The notes: generated by a model not told the origin, from the sequence alone. Counted from the stretch's first letter, positions 33,860-45,572 are shown. The stretch is DNA of 64,000 bases from Afipia massiliensis (GCF_001006325.2 NZ_LBIA02000001.1:1489501-1553500); one strand, 5' to 3'. A program made the numbers and translations.

Positions 33860-35566
33860 TCAACTGACAAGACGGGACAAAAAGCCCTTCCAGCCGCCGG
33901 GTTGTGCCGGTTCCGGCCGGACCGGATCGTCGAATTCCTCATGGACCACCTCATCGGCGACGCCCGGATCATCCGGCGCCCGGACGATGGGAATCACAGC
34001 CGGAATTCGCGACCCGTCGGCCTTTTCGATGTCGCGCCGCGGGCGAAACACCGGCGGCGGGACATTGACGGCCACTGACGGAGCAACGGGAGCCGGCGTG
34101 ACCGGAGCCGGCGGCACGGCCGACTCAACGACAGGAGGCGGCGCGACGACAGGAGCCGGGTCATTGTCCTGCAATGCCGCGGGCGGTGGCGCCGGCAACG
34201 GTGTCACCGGGCTCGCCTCCAAGGGCGGCGGCAAGGCAGGTTCGTCTTCGATTTCGGCGTCGAGCACCGGCGCTTTCTCGGGAGGGAGAGCCGCGACCGG
34301 CGTGAGCCACTGAAACGCATCGAGGCGTCCGGTCACCGGCGACACCGGCCGCCAGCGCTCCGAGACATAGCCGTCGGCGGTCCATGCCGGATCCAGCGCG
34401 GCGCGAACCGCACGCAGCATCCAGCTTCGCGCGTTGCCGCCGTCGCCATGCTCGGCGCGTTCGAGTTCTGCCATCAGAATGGCAACCCGCTGCGTCGGTG
34501 CGTCGGTGAAAGGCACCAGCACCTCGCGGGCGCGGGCAAACTCCCCGGCGTCGATCGCGGCGCGCGCCACCGCAAGCGCGCCTTCAATATGTCCCGGCAC
34601 CTTGGCCGCGAGCTTCTCGACACGCCCCAGCCGGTTCAGCGCGGAATCGCCGAGGCGCACATGCGCGTAGGCATCGGCAAGGTCAGGGTGCGGCTGCGCG
34701 GCCCATGCCGCTTCGACAACCTGCATGGCGCGGCGGGTCTGGTTGGACTCGCTGAGAAACTTGGCGGCGAGCGTGGCGGCAGGCACCAGCGTCGGCGCGA
34801 GCTTCACCGCCTCCATCACGCTGGTCCGCGCGCGGTCGCGATCCGACGTTTCGAGATCAAGCGCGCGCGCGGTGAGCAATACGCCGCGCTGGCGCTTGTA
34901 GGGCGCGGGATCGATCAATCCCGCTGCCAGATTGTTTTCGAGAATCGCCAGCGCGCCGTCCCAGTCGCCCTTGCTGCACCGAAACCCAAGCACCGCATGC
35001 GACGCCCAAGCCGACGCCGGCGCGGTCTTCAACGCTTCCTCGGCCAGCGCCACCGCTGTGTAAGGATCGTCGCGGCGCTGCGCTTCGACGAACAATCCGC
35101 GCAGACCGAGCAGCCGCGTATCCTTGCGTTCCGCCATGGCATGAAACGCGCGCTGCGCGCCGTCGCGGTCGCCGTCGAGCTGCGCGGACTGCGCGTGCAG
35201 CAGCATCGCCAGCGGATCCTGATGCGCCAGCCGCTTTGCGACATCGGCATGGCGGCGCGCCGCGAAATGGTCGCCGGTGCCGATCGCAAGCAGGCCTTGG
35301 GTGATGGCATCCCGTCCGCGCGCCTGACGGCGCTCGCGCCGCAGACGGCGCAGCCGCTCGGGTGCGCGCAGGAAACTGCGGATGATGGCCCAGATCAGCA
35401 TCGCCGCAACCACGATGAGCGCCAGCGCCAGCACAAGCACCGGCAACGAGGTGTCGATGCGCCACACACTCCACGACAGCGTGACGTCGCCGGTCTGATC
35501 GGCAATCACGGCAGCGCCGAGGGCGACGACGCCGACCAGAAACAGAAACAGAACCATCCGGATCAT
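33860..35566 (-). CDS. hemY: HemY family protein (heme biosynthesis, TPR-containing)
   Basis: This 568-aa inner-membrane protein has two N-terminal membrane segments (residues 2-22 and 41-64) followed by a HemY-N domain and TPR-like helical repeats to about residue 420. The last 140 residues are Pro/Ala-rich and low complexity. This HemY is the tetrapyrrole-associated protein, not protoporphyrinogen oxidase, and its exact role is unsettled. The ATG at 35566 has AGGAAA upstream, and the 35 codons of open frame before it overlap the Mic60 gene. It starts 8 bp after the Mic60 stop. Confidence 0.88.
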   Translation of the reverse strand: MIRMVLFLFLVGVVALGAAVIADQTGDVTLSWSVWRIDTSLPVLVLALALIVVAAMLIWAIIRSFLRAPERLRRLRRERRQARGRDAITQGLLAIGTGDHFAARRHADVAKRLAHQDPLAMLLHAQSAQLDGDRDGAQRAFHAMAERKDTRLLGLRGLFVEAQRRDDPYTAVALAEEALKTAPASAWASHAVLGFRCSKGDWDGALAILENNLAAGLIDPAPYKRQRGVLLTARALDLETSDRDRARTSVMEAVKLAPTLVPAATLAAKFLSESNQTRRAMQVVEAAWAAQPHPDLADAYAHVRLGDSALNRLGRVEKLAAKVPGHIEGALAVARAAIDAGEFARAREVLVPFTDAPTQRVAILMAELERAEHGDGGNARSWMLRAVRAALDPAWTADGYVSERWRPVSPVTGRLDAFQWLTPVAALPPEKAPVLDAEIEDEPALPPPLEASPVTPLPAPPPAALQDNDPAPVVAPPPVVESAVPPAPVTPAPVAPSVAVNVPPPVFRPRRDIEKADGSRIPAVIPIVRAPDDPGVADEVVHEEFDDPVRPEPAQPGGWKGFLSRLVS

Positions 35567-35574
35567 GAAATTTC

Positions 35575-36789
35575 CTATCGCGCCGGTTTGGAAAGCGCGG
35601 CCATCGTATCCGCCGCGAACTGCCGTGACGCCGCCAGCGCAGCCTCGCGCGCATCCACCTTCGCGATCCACGCCTGCACCAGTGCGCGATCGGGCGCCGG
35701 CAATTGCATCAGTTCACGCTTCGCCTCGGCGACATCGTCGCGCTGCGCGGCGGACGTGATGCGCGCAAGGATGGCGGCGTTGCCGCTGGCGGCGGCATCG
35801 GTGCGCTGAACCCGCACCAGCTTGGCCGCGCTTTGCTGCAGCCGCTCGACCATGCCGGACGGCGCGGGTTGCGCTTCAGGCTTCGGCGTAAGCTTCGGCA
35901 GCAGTGTCAGCAGTTCGCGGCTCAGCGCACCCGCTGTGGGAACGCCGGTTGCAGCGAAGGCGTCGAGCGGCTTGAGCACATCGGTATCACCACCGGCGGA
36001 TCGCGCGGCCGCAAGCGCCGCCGCATACGGCTCGCCCTGACGCACGGCGGAATCGAGCGCCGTCGCCGACGCCATGCGGCGCACATTCGGATCTTCCAAC
36101 GGAACTGGCGGCACGGGCGGCGGCGCGGCAGCCGCAGCGCTCAGCGCTGCAGTCGTACGTTCGATCTTGCCGAGGCGTTCCTCGAGCGCCGATGTATCGC
36201 CCGCGGGTGCGGGCTGCGAAATCACCGCTTGCGGCGATGCGGATTTGATCTCGTTGAGCGCGGCCACGACTTTCTCGCCCTGTCCGCGCGCAGCGGCGAC
36301 ATCGTTGCGCAGCGAGGTGAGTGATTTTTCAACCGCATCGAGCCGCGTCACGATGGCGGGATCGGCAACCGGGCGCGGCGCGGGAATAGGCTTCGCGGCG
36401 TCGGTTTCGATTTTCGCGATTCGCGCGCCGAGCGCATCGACATCATTCTTGCTGACAACGTCCGCCACCGGCTGCGCTGGCGTTCCGGGCCAATCCGCGA
36501 GCTTCGCTGCGCCGAGCACCAGCGCCGCAGCGGCCGCCCCGGTCAGGGCTGAGATCAATATCGACGAGGTTCGCGATGACGCTTTTGCTACGGGAGATGG
36601 CTCCGGATGATCCGAAGTGGAGGCCTCTGACGGAGGCGCATCGGATGCAGTCGCGCCGGGTGCAGCAGCATCGGACGCGGGCGCGCTGTCGGAAACATTC
36701 GAGGCAGTCAGTTCGATGGTCGGCGGTGGCCGCTTGGCGGCATCGCCGCCTGGCGGGATGCCGGCCTTGTCTTGCTTGTCGTCGTCCAT
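35575..36789 (-). CDS. Alphaproteobacterial Mic60/mitofilin-like protein
   Basis: This 404-aa protein has an acidic, Pro/Ala/Ser-rich N-terminal region (1-70), one membrane segment at about 75-95, a coiled-coil-like region at about 115-235, and a C-terminal mitofilin-like helical domain. Its place between hemD and hemY matches the conserved alphaproteobacterial locus from which mitochondrial Mic60 descends. Mic60 shapes inner-membrane contact sites and invaginations. It is 8 bp from hemY and 89 bp from hemD, on the same strand, so the three are probably co-transcribed. Confidence 0.85.
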   Translation of the reverse strand: MDDDKQDKAGIPPGGDAAKRPPPTIELTASNVSDSAPASDAAAPGATASDAPPSEASTSDHPEPSPVAKASSRTSSILISALTGAAAAALVLGAAKLADWPGTPAQPVADVVSKNDVDALGARIAKIETDAAKPIPAPRPVADPAIVTRLDAVEKSLTSLRNDVAAARGQGEKVVAALNEIKSASPQAVISQPAPAGDTSALEERLGKIERTTAALSAAAAAPPPVPPVPLEDPNVRRMASATALDSAVRQGEPYAAALAAARSAGGDTDVLKPLDAFAATGVPTAGALSRELLTLLPKLTPKPEAQPAPSGMVERLQQSAAKLVRVQRTDAAASGNAAILARITSAAQRDDVAEAKRELMQLPAPDRALVQAWIAKVDAREAALAASRQFAADTMAALSKPAR

Positions 36790-36878
36790 CGGGAACTCAC
36801 TCCTGTCGCATCGAGACGAACTCTAGCAGATTCTGCGAGCGCCGCTCACGCCCTGACGCTCAGATAATGACTCGCGCG

Positions 36879-37625
36879 TTAACCGGGCGACGCTTTGACC
36901 GTCCTGTCCACCACATCGAATATGGCGTTCTCGTCCGGCGTACGCGCCGCAGCCACCTGCATCGCTCCGGCCTCGCGCAAAACGCCCGCCACTGTCTCGG
37001 AGATGCAGCATTGCGGCAAAGCCAAGGCAGAAATCTCCACGCCATCCGCTCGTGCCGCATCGAGATAGGCCCGCGCGCTGCGGCGGGAGTAATGCAGCAC
37101 CGCCTCGATGCTGCCTGCGCGAAACGCATCGCTGACGGCATGTGAAAAGCCCGCCACCGGAATCATCCGGTAGGCCGTGCGCGTCACCACCGTGAAGCCG
37201 CGCGCGCCCAGTTCTCCGCCGAGGTCCCGCGTCAGATCGGCGCCCGCGAGATAGCACAGCTTAGCCTTCTTCTTCAGTTTGCCCGCTGTCGCGCTTTCGA
37301 TCACCCGGTCGCGCAGCGATACCGCGTCGCCATCCGCGATCGTGATGTTGGTAAAACCCGCGTCACGCGCGACCTGCGCGGTATATCCGCCCACCGCGAA
37401 CACCGGCAGCAGGATCAGCCGCGGGCGCACGGGATGATGTTCGATGGCGCGAACCGCGTTGGCGCTGCTCAGCACGACCGCATCAAAAGCGGTTTCGTCA
37501 TCGTCATCAAACGCGACCGCCTCAAACCGCAGCATCGGCGACAGCAGCACGCCGTACCCCCGCGCCCGCAGGGCCGCAGCGGTTTTCTCGTTGTCGGGCG
37601 CCGGGCGCGTCACAAGAATGGCCAT
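36879..37625 (-). CDS. hemD: Uroporphyrinogen-III synthase
   Basis: HemD cyclises and inverts ring D of hydroxymethylbilane to make uroporphyrinogen III for heme and related tetrapyrroles. The 248-aa protein has the family N-terminus LVTRPAPDNEKTAAALRARG, the central FTNITIADGD segment and AVLHYSRRSARAYL near residue 185. The family is weakly conserved, but context with hemY supports it. It is the first gene of the minus-strand group and divergent from tsaD across a 140-bp gap. hemC is not in this window. Confidence 0.9.
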   Translation of the reverse strand: MAILVTRPAPDNEKTAAALRARGYGVLLSPMLRFEAVAFDDDDETAFDAVVLSSANAVRAIEHHPVRPRLILLPVFAVGGYTAQVARDAGFTNITIADGDAVSLRDRVIESATAGKLKKKAKLCYLAGADLTRDLGGELGARGFTVVTRTAYRMIPVAGFSHAVSDAFRAGSIEAVLHYSRRSARAYLDAARADGVEISALALPQCCISETVAGVLREAGAMQVAAARTPDENAIFDVVDRTVKASPG

Positions 37626-37765
37626 TTATGAAGCTCCACGCATCTCAAGCAAGGATAGCCCGCCTGACGATTTCACGTTATGAACCCCTTCAATGACGCC
37701 CGATTGGCGGATGACGCGCCGGCTCAAGGGAAACGCCGGATCGGCGGCGAACGCAAGGACTGAAA

Positions 37766-38848
37766 TTGGCAAGCAAGCTGGTGCTGGGAATCGAGACCAC
37801 CTGCGACGAAACCGCGGCCGCCGTGGTCGAGCGGCAGCGCGACGGGTCGGGGCGGATTCTGTCCAACATCGTGCGCTCGCAGATTGACGAGCACGCGCCG
37901 TTCGGCGGCGTGGTGCCCGAGATCGCCGCGCGCGCCCATGTCGACATGCTCGACGGGATCGTCCGCGCCGCGATGAAGGACGCCGGGCTCAAGTTCGGCG
38001 ACCTCAGCGGCGTTGCAGCAGCGGCCGGTCCCGGACTGATCGGCGGCGTCATCGTCGGCCTCACCACGGCGAAGGCCATCGCCATGGTGCACGACACGCC
38101 GCTGATCGCGGTCAATCATCTTGAAGCGCACGCGCTGACTCCGCGCCTTACGGTCGCGCTGGCATTTCCCTACTGCCTGTTCCTCGCGTCGGGCGGCCAC
38201 ACCCAGATCGTCGCCGTGCTTGGCGTCGGAAAATATGTCCGGCTCGGCACCACGCTCGACGATGCCATGGGCGAAGCGTTCGACAAGGTCGCGAAGATGC
38301 TGGACCTGCCCTATCCCGGCGGGCCGCAGGTCGAGCGCGCCGCGGCACATGGCAATCCCGAGCGTTTCGTGTTTCCGCGTCCGATGATGGGACGGCCCGA
38401 TGCGAATTTCTCGCTGTCCGGATTGAAGACGGCGGTGCGCAACGAGGCCACGCGCCTGATGCCGTTCGAGCCGCAGGACGTCGCCGATCTCTGCGCCGGA
38501 TTCCAGGCCGCGGTGCTGGATCTCACGGCGGACCGGATCAGCGTCGGGCTGCGGCTGTTTCAGGAAAAATTTGGTCCGCCGCGCGCACTTGTTGCCGCTG
38601 GCGGCGTCGCCTCCAATCTCGCAATACGCAGCGCATTGCATGACATCGCGGGACGCGCGCAGACCATGCTGATCATTCCGCCGCCGGCGCTCTGCACCGA
38701 CAATGGCGCGATGATCGCGTGGGCCGGTGCGGAACGCCTCGCGCTGAAGATGGTCGACAACATGGAGACCGCGCCGCGCGCGCGCTGGCGGCTCGATGAA
38801 ACCGCATCGACGCCTGTGAAGTTCGCCAACACCCGTGCGAGGCACTAG
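37766..38848 (+). CDS. tsaD: tRNA N6-threonylcarbamoyladenosine transferase TsaD
   Basis: TsaD transfers the threonylcarbamoyl group to A37 of tRNAs reading ANN codons, working with TsaB and TsaE. The 360-aa protein shows [13 protein letters not shown] at the N-terminus, the metal-binding HLEAH motif, the SGGHTQ loop and the C-terminal [10 protein letters not shown] segment with its Asp ligand. The start is TTG at 37766, preceded by AAGGAC. It is first of a plus-strand run tsaD-gpsA-EVE-methyltransferase. Confidence 0.97.
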   Translation: MASKLVLGIETTCDETAAAVVERQRDGSGRILSNIVRSQIDEHAPFGGVVPEIAARAHVDMLDGIVRAAMKDAGLKFGDLSGVAAAAGPGLIGGVIVGLTTAKAIAMVHDTPLIAVNHLEAHALTPRLTVALAFPYCLFLASGGHTQIVAVLGVGKYVRLGTTLDDAMGEAFDKVAKMLDLPYPGGPQVERAAAHGNPERFVFPRPMMGRPDANFSLSGLKTAVRNEATRLMPFEPQDVADLCAGFQAAVLDLTADRISVGLRLFQEKFGPPRALVAAGGVASNLAIRSALHDIAGRAQTMLIIPPPALCTDNGAMIAWAGAERLALKMVDNMETAPRARWRLDETASTPVKFANTRARH

Positions 38849-38893
38849 GCATGATCCCGAAAAGTGGACACCGGTTTTCGGACAAGATCATGC
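38849..38893. repeat. Dispersed palindromic repeat, family D
   Basis: The 45-bp element begins GCATGATCCCGAAAAGTGG and ends GACAAGATCATGC, with inverted GCATGATC/GATCATGC ends and inner CCGAAAA/TTTTCGG. This type is frequent in Bradyrhizobium-like genomes. It occupies nearly all of the tsaD-gpsA gap. Confidence 0.75.
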
Positions 38894-38909
38894 CTTTCAG
38901 AAATCAAGC

Positions 38910-39890
38910 ATGATTGTACACCAGAGCATTTCCGTTGTCGGCGCAGGCGCATGGGGTACGGCGCTTGCCAACGCCACAGCACGCGCCGGACGCGATGTCG
39001 TTCTCTATGCGCGCGACAGAGTAGCTGCGGAGCAGATTGCGCAGACGCGCGAGAATCCGAAACTGCCCGGCATTCAACTCACGAAGGGGATCGCCGTCAC
39101 CAGCGATCTCGCGCAGGCCGGCAAGGCCGATGCGGTGCTGCTGGTCACGCCCGCGCAGAGCCTGCGGCAGGCGGCGATCGCACTCGCGCCGCATCTGGCT
39201 CCGGGCACCCCCGTCATCGTCTGCGCCAAGGGCATCGAGCGCGGCACGCATCAGTTCATGACGCAGATCGTCGCGGAGGTTGCTCCGAATGCCGTCCCCG
39301 CGATTCTGTCGGGGCCGAGTTTCGATGTCGACGTGGCGCGCGGCCTGCCAACCGCCGTCACGCTCGCGACAGCCGATGAGACGGTTGCGAAAGCGCTGGT
39401 GCATGCGCTCGGCTCGGCGACATTCCGCCCCTATCACTCGACCGACGTGCGCGGCGTCGAAATCGGCGGCGCGGCCAAGAACGTGCTGGCGATTGCCGCC
39501 GGCATCGTCTCGGGCCGAAAGCTCGGCGCGTCGGCGCTGGCGGCACTGACCACGCGCGGCTTCGCGGAACTGATGCGGCTTGGGCTGGCCTGCGGCGCAA
39601 AGGCCGAAACCATCGCCGGATTGTCAGGCCTCGGCGATCTGTTGCTGTCCTGTTCGAGTCCTCAATCGCGCAACTTTTCTCACGGCATTGCGCTCGGGCG
39701 CGGCGAGACGCCGGCGCGCGGCAAACTTGTCGAAGGCGAATTTACCGCGCCGGTGCTGATTGAACTCGCTACTGAGAAGAATATTGAAATGCCGGTGGCC
39801 AATGCGGTGGCGGCGATTCTCGGCGACGCACTGACCATCGACGAGGCGATCGAAACGCTGCTGACGCGGCCGTTCCGGGCCGAAGGATAA
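38910..39890 (+). CDS. gpsA: Glycerol-3-phosphate dehydrogenase [NAD(P)+]
   Basis: GpsA reduces dihydroxyacetone phosphate to sn-glycerol 3-phosphate for phospholipid synthesis. The 326-aa protein has the nucleotide-binding [12 protein letters not shown] segment near residue 9, [17 protein letters not shown], the catalytic Lys in [11 protein letters not shown], and [14 protein letters not shown]. Its length is typical. The ATG at 38910 gives the family N-terminus. The open frame from 38835 runs through the upstream repeat and the tsaD end. Confidence 0.97.
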   Translation: MIVHQSISVVGAGAWGTALANATARAGRDVVLYARDRVAAEQIAQTRENPKLPGIQLTKGIAVTSDLAQAGKADAVLLVTPAQSLRQAAIALAPHLAPGTPVIVCAKGIERGTHQFMTQIVAEVAPNAVPAILSGPSFDVDVARGLPTAVTLATADETVAKALVHALGSATFRPYHSTDVRGVEIGGAAKNVLAIAAGIVSGRKLGASALAALTTRGFAELMRLGLACGAKAETIAGLSGLGDLLLSCSSPQSRNFSHGIALGRGETPARGKLVEGEFTAPVLIELATEKNIEMPVANAVAAILGDALTIDEAIETLLTRPFRAEG

Positions 39891-39900
39891 CATATCAACT

Positions 39901-39987
39901 GGCATGGCCGGGCTTGTCCCGGCCATCCCGATTGGATTGGCACTGCGCTCTCCTGATCGGGATCACCGGGACAAGCCCGGTGATGAC
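39901..39987. repeat. Dispersed palindromic repeat, family B, copy 2
   Basis: GGCATGGCCGGGCTTGTCCCGGCC at the left is mirrored by CCGGGACAAGCCCGGTGATGAC at the right, with inverted CCCGAT/ATCGGG inside. It is related to the copy at 4716-4806 and fills the gap between gpsA and the EVE gene. Confidence 0.75.
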
Positions 39988-40014
39988 AAAATCAAGACCA
40001 CAGGATGTGAGACG

Positions 40015-40428
40015 ATGGCGTACTGGCTTGTAAAATCAGAACCCTCCACCTGGTCGTGGGACCAGCAGGTCGCGAAAGGCGCCAAGGGCGAAGCCTGGAC
40101 CGGCGTGCGCAACCACACCGCCAAGCTCAACATGATGAAGATGAAAAAGGGCGACCGCGCCTTCTATTATCATTCCAACGAGGGCAAGGAGATCGTCGGC
40201 ATCGTCGAGATCATCCGCGAGCAATATCCCGATCCGACCGACAAGGCCGGCAAGTTCGTCTGCGTCGACATCGCTGCCGACAAGCCATTGAAGAAGCCGG
40301 TCACGCTGGAAACCATCAAGGCCGAAGCCAAGCTCGCCGAGATGGATCTGGTGAAATATTCGCGATTGTCGGTGCAGAGCGTGAAACCGGATGAGTGGAA
40401 ACTGATCTGCAAGCTGGGCGGAGTGTGA
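40015..40428 (+). CDS. EVE domain-containing protein
   Basis: This 137-aa protein consists almost entirely of an EVE domain (PUA-like fold): YWLVKSEPSTWSWD at residues 3-16, WTGVRNHTAKLN, and the FYYHSNEGKEIVGIVEI core. EVE domains bind modified bases in DNA or RNA, and this stand-alone group is common in proteobacteria. The ATG at 40015 is preceded by AGGATG. Its stop overlaps the GTG start of the downstream methyltransferase by 4 bp, so the two are coupled and might act on related nucleic-acid or protein targets, which is inference. Confidence 0.92.
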   Translation: MAYWLVKSEPSTWSWDQQVAKGAKGEAWTGVRNHTAKLNMMKMKKGDRAFYYHSNEGKEIVGIVEIIREQYPDPTDKAGKFVCVDIAADKPLKKPVTLETIKAEAKLAEMDLVKYSRLSVQSVKPDEWKLICKLGGV

Positions 40429-41096
40429 ACGCGCCCGTCATCACCGACAAGGACGCGTTCATCCGCGCCAACACCCGACTGCGCGCGGTGCCGCTGACGC
40501 CGGAGATTTCGCTGTTTGTGGCGGATGAGGCCGTGCCGTTGTGGCACAAGACCGAAGAGGAAATCGGCGAGGCCGGATTGCCGCCTCCGTTCTGGGCCTT
40601 TGCCTGGGCCGGCGGTCAGGCGCTGGCACGTCATATTCTCGACAATGCATATTTGGTGCGCGGCAAGACGGTGCTTGATCTCGCCAGCGGATCAGGCCTT
40701 GTCGGCATAGCCGCCATGAAGGCCGGGGCAGCCTGCGTCACCGTCGCTGACATCGATGCGTTTGCCTGTGCTGCCGCGGCGCTGAACGCCGCGCAGAACG
40801 ACGTTGCGCTGACGACATGCGAGAGCGATCTGCTCGCGGGACGGCATCCGAACCGCTGGGATGTCATCCTGGCCGGCGATATTTTCTATGAGCGCAACAC
40901 GGCGCAGCGGGCATTCGATTTTCTTCACGGCCACGCGGCGCGCGGCGCCACCGTCCTGATTGGCGATCCGGGGCGCAGTTACCTGCCCCGCGACAAACTG
41001 CGCCGGCTCGCCGACTACAGTGTCCCGGTCACCCGCGACCTCGAGGATGCCGAAATCAAGCAAACCGCGGTGTGGGGCTTGCTCCAGCCCACGTAA
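40425..41096 (+). CDS. Predicted class I methyltransferase (COG3897/Nnt1-like)
   Basis: This 223-aa SAM-dependent methyltransferase contains PPPFWAFAWAGGQALA before motif I (VLDLASGSGLVGIAAMKAG), an acidic residue in VADIDAF and AGDIFYE as a motif IV-like segment. These features match the predicted methyltransferases related to ETF-beta lysine and ribosomal L11 methyltransferases, so a protein substrate is plausible. The GTG start at 40425 overlaps the EVE stop (GTGA). An ATG at 40395 is an alternative with a longer overlap. Confidence 0.85.
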   Translation: MNAPVITDKDAFIRANTRLRAVPLTPEISLFVADEAVPLWHKTEEEIGEAGLPPPFWAFAWAGGQALARHILDNAYLVRGKTVLDLASGSGLVGIAAMKAGAACVTVADIDAFACAAAALNAAQNDVALTTCESDLLAGRHPNRWDVILAGDIFYERNTAQRAFDFLHGHAARGATVLIGDPGRSYLPRDKLRRLADYSVPVTRDLEDAEIKQTAVWGLLQPT

Positions 41097-41264
41097 ATGC
41101 GGCTTCAAGCCCCTTGAAATGCCTCGGAAAGTCCGGGTCCGACAAAAGTCCTAGTTGCCGTGGCTTGTCGCTGCTGTATGCAAAAGCGCATAATATGAAA
41201 AACAAGAAAAAACCCGCGCGCATGTTGCGCCGCGGACGATCTGCGTGGAGGGAGAGAGGAAGTC

Positions 41265-43220
<1,956 letters not shown>

Positions 43221-43256
43221 AGTATTCGGACTGCGGGTTTCTGCCTGGGGGTATCC

Positions 43257-43655
43257 ATGCGAGCGCGCTTCAATGGTCTGATTGTTGCGATACTGATCGC
43301 CATGCTTGGCGTGGCGATCAGTTTGAACAAATCCGAGGCGGCAAATCTCGGCGAAGCCTGCGGCGGCGCAGCCAACATCACCTGCAATTCGGCCCTTTGG
43401 TGCCAGAAGACGACAGGTGGTCAATGCAAGACCGCCGACGCGGCGGGCCAATGCGACAAAGCGCCGGCCTTCTGCATGCAGATCCACCGACCGGTTTGCG
43501 GCTGCAACGGCAAAACCTACGCAAATGATTGCGAGCGGCAGAAGGCCCGGGTTCAGCTGGACTACGTCGGCGCGTGCCCGAAAGAGCCGAAGGCAAAAGA
43601 GCCTAAAGCGGTGACGCCGAAGTCAAAGACGCCGAAGAGCGGAAAACAACAATAA
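43257..43655 (+). CDS. Secreted Kazal-type protease-inhibitor domain protein
   Basis: This 132-aa protein has a signal peptide or anchor (residues 5-28) and a Cys-rich middle. Residues 70-106 match a Kazal-like domain: C-M-x-x-RPVCGCNGKTYANDCE ... GAC. An earlier Cys cluster (EACGG, ITCNS, LWCQ) forms a second small motif. The tail is a Lys/Pro/Thr-rich low-complexity stretch with KEPKA-type repeats. Kazal domains inhibit serine proteases, but bacterial examples are little studied. It starts 36 bp after acs. Confidence 0.8.
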   Translation: MRARFNGLIVAILIAMLGVAISLNKSEAANLGEACGGAANITCNSALWCQKTTGGQCKTADAAGQCDKAPAFCMQIHRPVCGCNGKTYANDCERQKARVQLDYVGACPKEPKAKEPKAVTPKSKTPKSGKQQ

Positions 43656-43675
43656 TCACGCCCGGAGATACCGGC

Positions 43676-44803
43676 ATGGACCGCAGGACTTTTCTCACCA
43701 GCGCGGCGTCGCTCGCGCTTGGCGCCACAGCGGCCCACGCGCAGCACGCCCAGCATCAGCATGCGCCGCTGCCGCAGGCTCCACCGTCCGCCGAACCCTT
43801 CACCGGCCTTCGCACCAACGCGCCGCATCACATTTCGCCGGATGAGAAAGCGCAGCGCGTCACAGAAAGTCCTGCGCCGCAGGGTACGCCGGGCCGCTGG
43901 GTGACCCGCGCAGCATTGCCGTTGCCCCGCAGCGAAATGGCATGGGCGACCGAATGGGCGGGGCGTGCGCATATCGTCGGCGGCTACGGGGAGGGCCGGG
44001 TCGATCGCACCTATCATCACATTTACGATCCGGCCAAGGACGTCTGGTTCGACGGCGCGCCGTTGCCGCGCGGGGCCAACCATGTTGCCGTCGCTGCCGA
44101 TGCGGGACGTGTCTACGCGCTGGGCGGCTTCATCGAACAGAACCGCAATCCCGATCAGAATGCCTATGCCTATGACGTCGCGGCTAATCGCTGGGACAAG
44201 ATCGCGCCGCTGCCGCGACCGCGCGGCGCAGGCGCTGCCGTGGTGCTGAACGGCCGCGTTCACCTGATCGGCGGCGCATCGGAGCCGACCATGGAACGCG
44301 CGAGCGTCGGCTGGCACGAGGTCTACGATCCGAAGACCGACAAATGGGCGACGCTGAAAGCGCTGCCCGGCGCGCGCGACCATGTCGGCTGCGTCGCGCA
44401 CAACGGAATCATTCACATCATCGGCGGACGCTTCAACACCTTCGAATACAACACCGAATTGCATCATGTGTATGTGTCCGAGCGCGACACCTGGGAGACG
44501 CGCGCGGCGCTGCCGACCACCCGCTCCGGCCACGGACTCGTGGTGTACCGCGACCGGCTGTTCGCGATGGGCGGCGAGTCCGGCGTGATCCGCAACGGAC
44601 AGATCACGCAAGGCAAGGTGTTCGGCCAGATGGAGAGCTACGATCCCGCGTCGGACCGCTGGCAAAGCCACGCGCCGATGCCGACGCCCCGTCACGCCGT
44701 GGGCGCGGTAACCATCGGCGACTGGATCTATGTCGCCGGCGGCGGCGCCGTGACCGGCGGCGCGGTGCAATCGGCCGTGCATGAGGCGTTCACGCTCGGC
44801 TAA
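43676..44803 (+). CDS. Tat-exported kelch-repeat protein
   Basis: This 375-aa protein starts with a twin-arginine signal (DRRTFLTSAASLALG) and an Ala-x-Ala cleavage site. A short His/Gln-rich stretch (residues 21-33, seven His or Gln pairs) follows. The rest is a series of about six kelch units, seen as repeated GG-x-x-E/D and W-x-x-x-APLP/LP-x-PR patterns, forming a beta-propeller. Such proteins bind carbohydrate or protein ligands in the periplasm. It lies 20 bp after the Kazal gene and may share its transcript. Confidence 0.87.
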   Translation: MDRRTFLTSAASLALGATAAHAQHAQHQHAPLPQAPPSAEPFTGLRTNAPHHISPDEKAQRVTESPAPQGTPGRWVTRAALPLPRSEMAWATEWAGRAHIVGGYGEGRVDRTYHHIYDPAKDVWFDGAPLPRGANHVAVAADAGRVYALGGFIEQNRNPDQNAYAYDVAANRWDKIAPLPRPRGAGAAVVLNGRVHLIGGASEPTMERASVGWHEVYDPKTDKWATLKALPGARDHVGCVAHNGIIHIIGGRFNTFEYNTELHHVYVSERDTWETRAALPTTRSGHGLVVYRDRLFAMGGESGVIRNGQITQGKVFGQMESYDPASDRWQSHAPMPTPRHAVGAVTIGDWIYVAGGGAVTGGAVQSAVHEAFTLG

Positions 44804-44835
44804 TCGCAAGCCGCGCTCACAAAAATGTCACCCGT

Positions 44836-44865
44836 CCCGGGCCGTTTGAGCCCGGGTGTTGTTTT
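44836..44865 (+). terminator. Possible terminator after the kelch gene
   Basis: CCCGGGC (44836-44842) and GCCCGGG (44850-44856) form a 7-bp stem with a 7-nt loop 33 bp past the kelch stop codon, followed by TGTTGTTTT. The T tract is interrupted, so efficiency is uncertain. Confidence 0.5.
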
Positions 44866-45032
44866 CCGGGCATTTACTTTGACGCCGGAATTTTCTTTCT
44901 AAGGGCACACGCAATCGGCCTTTTGCATCCGAAGATAAGGGGCTGTTGAAGCCTCTGTTATAGGCTGGCGGGTGCACGAACATAAGCCGACCGGTTCCGC
45001 GGCCGTGTGCCTCGCGATGGAGACTGGAGACA

Positions 45033-45548
45033 ATGATGCTGCGTAAATTGACGATGGCGCTGGCGGCCGCAATGGCGATTGGATTTTCCGGTTCGGCAGC
45101 ACTGGCTGCGCCGTCCGAAGTTGCTTCTCCCAACGGCTATCCGCCGGGCACCATCGTGGTGAAGACCAACGAGCGCAAACTGTATCTCGTGCTCGGCGAA
45201 GGCCGCGCGTTGCGTTATCCGGTCGGCGTCGGCAAGGCCGGCAAGCAATGGTCCGGCGCGACCCGCATCGACGGAAAATACCGCCAGCCGGCATGGTCGC
45301 CGCCTGCGGACGTGAAGCGCGACAATCCGAACATTCCTGACGTCATTCCCGGCGGTGCGCCATCCAATCCAATGGGTGTCGCCGCGATGACCCTCGAAGG
45401 CGGCGAATACGCCATTCACGGCACCAACCGCCCCAACTCCGTCGGCGGCTATGTCTCTTACGGCTGCGTACGGATGTACAACCAGGATATCAGCGACCTG
45501 TTCGAGCGCGTCGAGGTCGGCACGCCGGTGATCGTCACCTCGCGCTGA
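45033..45548 (+). CDS. L,D-transpeptidase (YkuD domain)
   Basis: This 171-aa exported protein has a signal peptide ending ALA at about residue 26. The YkuD catalytic signature is present: HGTN near residue 129 followed by SYGCVRM near 147, with the nucleophile Cys. These enzymes form 3-3 peptidoglycan cross-links or attach proteins to the cell wall. The region before the motif (GKAGKQWSGATRIDGKYRQP) is typical of the alphaproteobacterial ErfK/YbiS/YcfS-like group. A strong terminator follows 25 bp downstream. Confidence 0.93.
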   Translation: MMLRKLTMALAAAMAIGFSGSAALAAPSEVASPNGYPPGTIVVKTNERKLYLVLGEGRALRYPVGVGKAGKQWSGATRIDGKYRQPAWSPPADVKRDNPNIPDVIPGGAPSNPMGVAAMTLEGGEYAIHGTNRPNSVGGYVSYGCVRMYNQDISDLFERVEVGTPVIVTSR

Positions 45549-45572
45549 TTGTCTCGACATCTTCTGGCAAGC

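Noticed and set aside
34448-35809. 453-codon plus-strand open frame opposite hemY and mic60
   Set aside because: The Arg/Gly-rich composition matches antisense of GC-rich genes, while hemY and mic60 have clear domains and operon context.
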